A stretch of DNA of 7,379 nt from an uncultured Synergistia bacterium (GTDB lineage: Bacteria; Eremiobacterota; SpSt-956; JAKJGF01), in contig CALARM010000567.1 in the NCBI GenBank assembly GCA_937888925.1, positions 1-7,379 on the forward strand. Reading direction: 5' to 3'. Within the stretch, counting starts at the first letter, position 1. Each line of letters begins with the position of its first letter. The translations under genes were made by a program, and so were the position numbers. Of the stretch, positions 1-5,487 are shown one piece after another. The notes below the pieces were generated by a model. It was not told where the DNA came from. It saw nothing but the letters and a program-made list of their open reading frames with translations, and did no database searches.

Positions 1-962
1 TCAAGCTCTTTTATAGCTTTAAAATCTTCTTCCAGTGTTTTATTTATAATAATCCATTTTTTTCTGTATTCATAAAAAGCGACTGCATCTATTTCAGCGC
101 CGTTCGAATTTATAAGAACAGTGGGATTTTCATATGGAGATACATTATGATTGAACACATTTATACATAAATCGTATGTTTCATTGAAAGCTATAACTTC
201 AGCTTTTCCTGTTTTTATTTCTATCTTAATTATTCTGCCTGTCTCATAAGTCTGGCCGTCTGATATATATATATATTTATTATCCTCTGAAAAACAGAGA
301 GGCTGGCTTAAAAATTTATCTTTTACAGTCCATACAGTCTTTTCCTGCAGGCCATTCTCTCCGAAAATCCTGACAGAAAGCTCTGTTTCACCGTTATCTT
401 TTACAGATATTATTCCACTGGCTCTGAAATTGTTATCTATTAACCATGCAGCAACATTACCGGGATTTTTCTCTATAAGGGTTAATTCATTTGAATTCAG
501 ATTGACACGATATAAATCTGCAACTGCCATTTTATCTTTATATAAAGAAAATATTAACTCATCCGGGAAAAACTCTCTATTACAATGGATAATCCCGACT
601 TTATCATTTTTATCAGGAGTCAATATGGTAACTTCCATATTTTCGACATTCAATTTATAAAGTGAAAAATTTTCATATCCTCTATCATTGTCCAGATAAA
701 CAATATATTTATTTGTAGCCCATATATAATAATGTATGCCTCTTTTTTTCAAATCGGTGATTATTCTGTCATCTTCTTTTCCGATAGTCTTAATACATAG
801 ATTCATCACATTATTTACAGGTGACAGGTATGCAAGCTTTTGACCGTCAGGTGATATTTTGGGATATTTCATCGACTCTCTGAAAAGCACTTCTCTCGGT
901 ATAATTTCAGGCAAATCGGACAGGTTGTTATGTTGTAAATTTAAATGAAAAATATGTTGCAT
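1..962 (-). CDS. S9 family (prolyl oligopeptidase-like) peptidase, N-terminal beta-propeller part; 3' end outside window
   Basis: The 320 visible residues match the N-terminal propeller of the acylaminoacyl-peptidase/dipeptidyl-aminopeptidase group of S9 serine peptidases. Seen directly: IPREVLF at residues 21-27, PKISPDGQKLAYLSP at 34-48, an N-x-C-I-K-T-I-G strand at 54-61, DDRIITD at 64-70, KRGIHYYIWA at 73-82 and YIVYLDNDRGYENFSLY at 86-102. These follow the family order: first propeller blade, then the 'tWa.d...i.Y..D..GdEn..Ly' blade. In the family the propeller gates a C-terminal alpha/beta hydrolase with a Ser-Asp-His triad; that half (about 300 residues) lies beyond the left edge, so activity cannot be judged. 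No signal peptide or membrane segment is seen in the N-terminus, so the protein is probably cytoplasmic. The ATG at 962 is the first possible start, because an in-frame TAA lies two codons upstream. No good Shine-Dalgarno precedes it, so translation is probably coupled to the gene upstream. It could also be an inactive homologue. Confidence 0.85.
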   Translation of the reverse strand, partial: MQHIFHLNLQHNNLSDLPEIIPREVLFRESMKYPKISPDGQKLAYLSPVNNVMNLCIKTIGKEDDRIITDLKKRGIHYYIWATNKYIVYLDNDRGYENFSLYKLNVENMEVTILTPDKNDKVGIIHCNREFFPDELIFSLYKDKMAVADLYRVNLNSNELTLIEKNPGNVAAWLIDNNFRASGIISVKDNGETELSVRIFGENGLQEKTVWTVKDKFLSQPLCFSEDNKYIYISDGQTYETGRIIKIEIKTGKAEVIAFNETYDLCINVFNHNVSPYENPTVLINSNGAEIDAVAFYEYRKKWIIINKTLEEDFKAIKEL

Positions 963-965
963 ATT

Positions 966-3900
966 TTATTGACTGATACCATGAAAGAGGTCTTCCGTAC
1001 AGAGAAATAATATTTCTCTGACGTGAGACGCTTCTTTCCCGGATTTTCCTTTGAAAGCAAGAAGTTTATTTAAATTTTCTTCAGAAGAGAACATTTTCAG
1101 GCAGGGAAATATCTTTTCTTCCGGCAGAGAGAATACGGCAGATGCTATATCTTCCACAGTCCGGCTTAAATACAGAGTATCAAAAAGCTTACGTAAAAGG
1201 TTCTTAGTAAAATCAGACAGTTTATATCTATGTTCTCTTTTTAACCATTCCAGAGATTTCCCGTATGAGATGAAGGCATGGCCGTACATTTCCGCATCAA
1301 AATAACATTCTCCCTGTTCATAAAAAACAAGGGAATTGGGATTTTTTTCTCCCTTCAATCTGTATCCGCAGGCTGCAAGATAATTTTCTCCGTATTTTCT
1401 GTAGAAATCCGTATGTGATAGATAGTATCCCAGTTCGAGAGCACTCATTTTTTTGTCGTGCCAGCCATATTGTAACAGCATACGGGAATAGTCAATTGAC
1501 TGTGCCGCATATTCATCAGAAGAGAAAGATTTCCCTGTGTATTTCAAAAGAATGGATATTAAAAAACCGGCAATCCTGTTTTCCGGTTCTATTTTTAATA
1601 TATCTATAGCACCTGCATAATCTCCTCTGCAGATTTTTTCTCCTGCTTTCAGGATTATCCTGTCAAAAGATTTCACGTAAAAAGATAAATCGACAGAAGG
1701 TGACATAAATTTAAAATATTTTTCATAAAATTCTTTCAATATTTCCCATGAAATTTCATAATGATATTCAGGGGGGATATAATCGGGAAAAAGAATCTGT
1801 AAAAATACAGACACAGGTTCAGGAAGATTATGGATGATAATGGCGATCTTTTCCCTGTCTGTAAGGGATTTGATGAGTTTTTCTCTTTCATAAGTAAGAT
1901 GTAATCTGTCCGGAGCAAGCCAGGGATAAGAAGACAGAAGCCCGTCAGGGAAGTGACATTTACCGAGTATAACAAGACTCTTGAAAATATTAAATAAAAT
2001 TACTCTTCCATCGTCTGTAGCGGATTTTTTTATTAAAGGCTGAGAAGTAACGTCTTTGAAAAAATATACTGTATCATCCGGAAGAATGGATATTACATAT
2101 TCATAAAGTTCATCAGGCGCTTCTTTAAAAGCTTCTGTAATTTCATTAATATCTGCAAAATCAAGAGCCGTAAGCCAGGCTTTCTTATTGAAAAACCTGA
2201 GATCGGAAAAAGCTGTATCAAGAAAGCTGTGTCTCTTTGAAAGAAAAGAAGAAAAATCAAAATCTTTAATTATTCCTGCAAGAACAGAATAATCTACCTG
2301 AGAGAGAGCTCCTTTTAAGACAGGTTCTTTTAATTTATTCTGCCATATAAAATAAAGTTTTCCCAGAGCCATGTTTTGTTCATCTATATAGATGAGTTTT
2401 TCCAGAGCTTTTTCTGCTATAAAAGCCGTATCCCTGTTCTTCTGCCAGAGTTTACCCGTAATCTCAAGAACTGGCTCTATATTCAGGAGATTACCTCCTT
2501 TTTTCAAAAGATATTGGAATATTTTCCACATACTGTCTGCAGGTATCCTGAGAGAATCAAGTTTTTCAACACACCACGGACACTTTACTCTGCCACGGCC
2601 AAGTATATCATCTGTCTGATTTATATCAATAAAAAAATAAGATTTTTTATATATTATTTCTTTAATATCATTTATGAGCTTCTGAATAGAAATAAACGGT
2701 TTATTCTTTTTTACGGCAAACCCTTTAAAGAAAATTGAATAATCCTTTAAAGAGTTATGTTCCGTAAAAACTATGTCAGGCAAAATCAAACCTTTTTTTG
2801 CCATAAATTCTATTTTCAAATCATATAGATATTTTTTTAACTCATCATTCTTTATCTTATCCATGAGTTCTTTACTCATCACTATTTCCATTTGAGGAGA
2901 CACCGTGTCTTTGAAGCAGATGCTGCCATATGATGTGCACGATAATTCATGGGAAAAACCGGTGAATTTTTCATCATAATATTTAGCAAAAAGCTCTTTT
3001 TCCTTTAAATCATATTCTGTAATATTTAATTCTCTGAGAGGAAAAATATTGAGTAAATAAGGCTTCTCCCTGAGTCCGTCCATGATTTTTTGCTGAAATC
3101 CATGATAATTATTTTTATGTTTTAAAACGATTCCTTCCATTATGGAAATCCAGGGAGAAGAATACATATTCTTTAAGACTGAAATCTCTTTTTCAGCTTT
3201 CTCAATATCTTCTTTTAAAATCATAGAGAAAATATTAAGGAACATGTCACATCTTTTCCCTGTAATTCTGTCTTTTATCTCAGGCATATCCCTCAATCCC
3301 TCTATTGAAAGCACTTTTATCCATGGAAATCTTTCAGTCATATGTCTGAATATGGACGTACAGTCAAAAGGTAATAAAACAAACAAATATTCATCTGCAG
3401 AAAAAGTATCTTTTATGTCCCATATTATTCTGCAGGCATTATTTTTAAATTCTTCATTATTTAATATATGAGGACAGACATATTTTATATCTTTCACTGG
3501 AAAGTTCTCTTCTACGAGTTCGATTTCAGAGTCTATATCTTCTCTGCTTAAAATTTTTACAGACGGGATTTTATCTGATATGAGTTTTTTTATATAAAGC
3601 CTTATATCACTCCCTGTCACAAGTACAGGTTTCTCTTTATTTATTTCCATAAGAACAGTTACATTCTCTATATAAGAAAGTAAAAACCTTCTCATCTCTT
3701 CCGGGAGCTTTTCCTCGAAAAGATTATCCCAGAGAGACAATTTTTTCAATTCTTCTTCAATATGAGAGGGAATTGTAAAACAATGAAGTTTTTTCCCTGC
3801 TATATAGTTATAACAGGAAAGAGGAGAAAAGTGTTTTATTATATATTCCGTAATTACTTCACTGTCATCTGTTCTTGGCCATAACTGCAGCATTTCCGAT

Positions 3901-4835
3901 AAAATCGATACAGTATCTCTTATATTTACACCTTCTGATATAAGATTTCTCAAAATAGACACTATAGCTTTTCCAGGAATATTTATTTCTTTAAGTCTTT
4001 TTATCAATAAAGGATGGGATTTATTAATTTCCTGAAGGCAAGATGACACATAATCTTCATCTACAAAAAGAGAAATATGTTTTTCAATAACACTGGAAAT
4101 ATGGGTAATCAAAAGGTCTTCTGCCTTTAAAATTAAACTGCCCCGGGCAGCTATCTTATTTCCTTCTTCCATGTCAATCCATATGGAAGCTGTTCCATAG
4201 ACAGGCTCAAAAGAATGGTCTCCTTCCAGAAGTCTTATATATTCATCGGAACCAGTTGCCAGAACTTTATTGCCCATAAGTCTTCCTCTGTTATTGCCCG
4301 GCCCTATAATATACTGCTGCGGATGAAGGTCAGACAAAACAGATACAGATACTTCGGGAATAATTACCCCTTTTTGTTCAAAAATGGTTTTCCTCAAATC
4401 CTCTATGTGTTTATTTATTACCGGCACAAGCCATTTAAGACCTACTCCCATGTCTAAAGTAATATGATTAATTTTCTGTGGTGGAACAGATTCTGAAAAA
4501 ACTTCTTTTTTAATATTTTTTACATAATAATTGTGAAAGAAATATATAAGTACATCTTTTTCCTTACTGACCAGGTTATCCTTATAATATCTCCTGAGTT
4601 CGGAAGAGGTAAAATAGAGGTTCATAATCGACAGTACCGGTATTGAAACCTCTGCAGGAAGAGCCCTGAAGAGTATTAAGATTTCATCATTTCTAAAACA
4701 TATCACTTCTTTTACGGATTTTCCGGAAAAACCACAGTTTTTTTCCACATAAGATTTCAAATCAAACTTTAACTCTCTTATCCAGTAAGATATTTCATAT
4801 AATAGTTCTTCTATATTTTTCCGATGTAATAACAT
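966..4835 (-). CDS. Large soluble protein with FlhA/SctV (FHIPEP) cytoplasmic domain, a degenerate second copy, FliG-like and TPR-like regions
   Basis: Known family: FlhA/SctV is the export gate of flagella and type III secretion (about 690 residues, eight N-terminal membrane helices plus a cytoplasmic domain that binds chaperone-substrate complexes). Seen here: residues 1-120 are helical and unrecognised. Residues 121-440 follow the FlhA cytoplasmic domain in order: MGVGLKWLVPVI (129-140), KGVIIPEVSVSV (155-166), EPVYGTASIWI (210-220), THISSVIEKH (244-253), HPLLIKRL (264-271), ILRNLISEGVNIRD (294-307), PRTDDSEVITEY (320-331) and PVLVTGSDIRLYIKKL (403-418). A second, shortened copy lies at 648-800, and a repeat of the last subdomain at 482-516. 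Residues 885-965 and 988-1022 resemble FliG. Residues 527-600 and 1058-1200 look TPR-like. No membrane helix or signal peptide is evident, so it is probably cytoplasmic. The start at 4835 is supported by GAAAGG about 11 bases upstream and a promoter just before it. The S9 gene follows after one codon. The role is unknown: export-chaperone docking or a scaffold are possibilities, not conclusions. The FHIPEP call is strong and the FliG call tentative. Confidence 0.85.
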   Translation of the reverse strand: MLLHRKNIEELLYEISYWIRELKFDLKSYVEKNCGFSGKSVKEVICFRNDEILILFRALPAEVSIPVLSIMNLYFTSSELRRYYKDNLVSKEKDVLIYFFHNYYVKNIKKEVFSESVPPQKINHITLDMGVGLKWLVPVINKHIEDLRKTIFEQKGVIIPEVSVSVLSDLHPQQYIIGPGNNRGRLMGNKVLATGSDEYIRLLEGDHSFEPVYGTASIWIDMEEGNKIAARGSLILKAEDLLITHISSVIEKHISLFVDEDYVSSCLQEINKSHPLLIKRLKEINIPGKAIVSILRNLISEGVNIRDTVSILSEMLQLWPRTDDSEVITEYIIKHFSPLSCYNYIAGKKLHCFTIPSHIEEELKKLSLWDNLFEEKLPEEMRRFLLSYIENVTVLMEINKEKPVLVTGSDIRLYIKKLISDKIPSVKILSREDIDSEIELVEENFPVKDIKYVCPHILNNEEFKNNACRIIWDIKDTFSADEYLFVLLPFDCTSIFRHMTERFPWIKVLSIEGLRDMPEIKDRITGKRCDMFLNIFSMILKEDIEKAEKEISVLKNMYSSPWISIMEGIVLKHKNNYHGFQQKIMDGLREKPYLLNIFPLRELNITEYDLKEKELFAKYYDEKFTGFSHELSCTSYGSICFKDTVSPQMEIVMSKELMDKIKNDELKKYLYDLKIEFMAKKGLILPDIVFTEHNSLKDYSIFFKGFAVKKNKPFISIQKLINDIKEIIYKKSYFFIDINQTDDILGRGRVKCPWCVEKLDSLRIPADSMWKIFQYLLKKGGNLLNIEPVLEITGKLWQKNRDTAFIAEKALEKLIYIDEQNMALGKLYFIWQNKLKEPVLKGALSQVDYSVLAGIIKDFDFSSFLSKRHSFLDTAFSDLRFFNKKAWLTALDFADINEITEAFKEAPDELYEYVISILPDDTVYFFKDVTSQPLIKKSATDDGRVILFNIFKSLVILGKCHFPDGLLSSYPWLAPDRLHLTYEREKLIKSLTDREKIAIIIHNLPEPVSVFLQILFPDYIPPEYHYEISWEILKEFYEKYFKFMSPSVDLSFYVKSFDRIILKAGEKICRGDYAGAIDILKIEPENRIAGFLISILLKYTGKSFSSDEYAAQSIDYSRMLLQYGWHDKKMSALELGYYLSHTDFYRKYGENYLAACGYRLKGEKNPNSLVFYEQGECYFDAEMYGHAFISYGKSLEWLKREHRYKLSDFTKNLLRKLFDTLYLSRTVEDIASAVFSLPEEKIFPCLKMFSSEENLNKLLAFKGKSGKEASHVREILFLCTEDLFHGISQ

Positions 4836-4867
4836 ACAGGTAAAGGCCTTTCAATTTTCTTTTTTGT

Positions 4868-4896
4868 ATTATAAATTAAAAGGAGATTTTTGGGAA
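4868..4896 (-). promoter_or_regulatory. Predicted sigma70-type promoter for the FlhA-like/S9 transcript
   Basis: Read on the minus strand, TTCCCA (4896-4891; 4 of 6 matches to TTGACA) is followed after 17 bases by a perfect TATAAT (4873-4868). Transcription would start near 4861, giving a leader of about 25 bases that contains the GAAAGG ribosome binding site at 4852-4847. No other promoter is evident between here and the S9 gene, so both minus-strand genes probably depend on it. Confidence 0.5.
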
Positions 4897-4914
4897 GATC
4901 TTTAATATTTATAT

Positions 4915-4977
4915 GTGAAGAGTGAAGAGTGAAGAGTGAAAAGAATAGGATATTGTTCACGACTCACTATACTCACT
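4915..4977. repeat. Heptanucleotide tandem repeat with inverted partner, forming an imperfect hairpin
   Basis: Three perfect GTGAAGA units (4915-4935) and a fourth near-perfect one (4936-4942) are followed, after a spacer of about 12 bases, by three TCAC blocks (4957-4960, 4964-4967, 4973-4976). The GTGA blocks can pair with the TCAC blocks, giving a long stem interrupted by small internal loops. It lies between the two divergent promoters, and its right arm contains the probable -35 of the plus-strand promoter. It could be a dispersed intergenic repeat family, a regulatory hairpin or a slippage-prone array. A related sequence lies at 5456-5475 in the opposite orientation. Confidence 0.7.
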
Positions 4978-4985
4978 TTTATAAT
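4956..4985 (+). promoter_or_regulatory. Predicted sigma70-type promoter for the small barrel-protein gene
   Basis: TTCACG (4956-4961; 4 of 6 matches to TTGACA) is followed after 18 bases by a perfect TATAAT (4980-4985). Transcription would begin near 4992, leaving a leader of about 43 bases before the ATG at 5035. The -35 is part of the heptamer-repeat hairpin, so changes in that repeat could alter this promoter. A start here also argues against translation from the GTG at 4936, which would lie upstream of the transcript. Confidence 0.5.
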
Positions 4986-5023
4986 ACATTTAGTTTCTCT
5001 TAAGATTATTTATTTCAGCAGGA

Positions 5024-5030
5024 AAGGAGA
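5024..5030 (+). promoter_or_regulatory. Ribosome binding site AAGGAGA that fixes the start at 5035
   Basis: AAGGAGA lies 4 bases before ATG 5035. It decides between that start and a GTG at 4936 in the same frame. The 33 extra residues from the GTG would be encoded by the heptamer repeat and promoter sequence, and no Shine-Dalgarno precedes it. Confidence 0.8.
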
Positions 5031-5034
5031 ACTT

Positions 5035-5346
5035 ATGCTAAATATAGTAGAAATAGTTATATTCGATGTCAGACGGGGAAAAGAAAAAGATTTTGAAGAA
5101 GCAGGGAAAACATTTGCTGAATTTATAAAAAAACAGGAAGGATATGTAAGGAGATGGTATTTCAGGGAGAAATACCATTCAGGGCGATATGTTCACTGTA
5201 CTGAATACAGCACCAGAGAAGAAGGAGAAAATATTATAGAAAAATATAAACAGGAAGTAGGACATGAACAATTCAATAAGTTTTTTGCCATGCTCAGAAG
5301 GATGCCTGTCGTAGAATGGTATGACATATGGCTGTCTGAGGACTAA
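5035..5346 (+). CDS. Small dimeric alpha/beta-barrel (ABM-like) domain protein
   Basis: A 103-residue protein with the size and layout of the dimeric alpha/beta-barrel superfamily (antibiotic biosynthesis monooxygenase-like, ferredoxin fold). Strand 1 is NIVEIVIFDVRRG (3-15), followed by helix EKDFEEAGKTFAEFIKKQ (17-34), strand 2 GYVRRWYFRE (36-45), strand 3 RYVHCTEYST (51-60), helix REEGENIIEKYKQ (61-73) and a last strand VVEWYDIWL (92-100). The EGY turn after the first helix is typical of the fold. Members include quinol monooxygenases, heme-degrading enzymes and many proteins without known activity. No catalytic signature is recognisable, so the substrate is unknown. It is likely cytoplasmic and homodimeric. 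The start is set by a strong Shine-Dalgarno. It lies between two heptamer-repeat blocks and 141 bases before the radical SAM gene; membership in the same operon is possible but not shown. The fold is fairly sure, the function is not. Confidence 0.8.
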   Translation: MLNIVEIVIFDVRRGKEKDFEEAGKTFAEFIKKQEGYVRRWYFREKYHSGRYVHCTEYSTREEGENIIEKYKQEVGHEQFNKFFAMLRRMPVVEWYDIWLSED

Positions 5347-5383
5347 AAATTTTATTAAAAAAGTAGTTAAGGGACTGTAAGAA

Positions 5384-5409
5384 AATAACTATGGCAAATT
5401 ATGGTTATT
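5384..5409. other. Short AT-rich stem-loop between the barrel gene and the radical SAM gene
   Basis: AATAACTAT (5384-5392) can pair with ATGGTTATT (5401-5409) with one G-U pair, leaving an 8-base loop. No T-tract follows on either strand, so it is not a normal intrinsic terminator. Its role is unknown and it may be chance. Confidence 0.3.
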
Positions 5410-5437
5410 GTCCTCCCGTCATGATTATAAATATGAT
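5408..5437 (+). promoter_or_regulatory. Possible promoter for the radical SAM gene
   Basis: TTGTCC (5408-5413; 4 of 6) and TATGAT (5432-5437; 5 of 6) are separated by 18 bases. This would give a leader of about 45 bases running through the right-hand heptamer repeat to the ATG at 5488. The match is moderate in AT-rich sequence. Readthrough from the barrel gene is an alternative source of transcript. Confidence 0.3.
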
Positions 5438-5455
5438 AAGGATAAAGAGATTCTA

Positions 5456-5475
5456 CGCGTCACGCGTCACGATTC
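5456..5475. repeat. CGCGTCA heptamer repeat, related in inverted orientation to the repeat at 4915
   Basis: Two perfect CGCGTCA units (5456-5469) are followed by a partial third unit. On the minus strand this reads GTGACGC repeated, which shares GTGA-n-G-n with the GTGAAGA units at 4915-4942. The two arrays therefore flank the barrel gene as diverged inverted copies. This array is locally GC-rich against an AT-rich background, and it ends about 15 bases before the radical SAM start codon. Confidence 0.6.
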
Positions 5476-5487
5476 TTATAAGATATA

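Noticed and set aside
430..660. Plus-strand 76-codon open frame
   Set aside because: It is antisense to the S9 propeller, whose conserved motifs are on the other strand, and has no Shine-Dalgarno.
1051..4457. Several plus-strand and alternate-frame open frames of 64-120 codons across this span
   Set aside because: All lie within the long minus-strand coding region, which has family similarity and consistent codon use. None has a recognisable product.
966..4835. A true flagellar FlhA or type III SctV gene
   Set aside because: There is no transmembrane domain, the length is nearly twice the family's, and no neighbouring export genes are present.
4915..4977. CRISPR array
   Set aside because: The units are contiguous 7-mers without spacers and no cas gene is present.
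4936..5034. GTG start giving the barrel protein a 33-residue hydrophobic N-terminal extension
   Set aside because: The extension is encoded by the heptamer repeat and promoter sequence, has no Shine-Dalgarno, and would lie largely upstream of the predicted transcript. ATG 5035 has AAGGAGA at good spacing and gives the normal family length.
5384..5409. Terminator of the barrel gene
   Set aside because: The stem is AT-rich and is followed by GTCCTCCC rather than a T-tract on the plus strand; the minus strand also lacks one.
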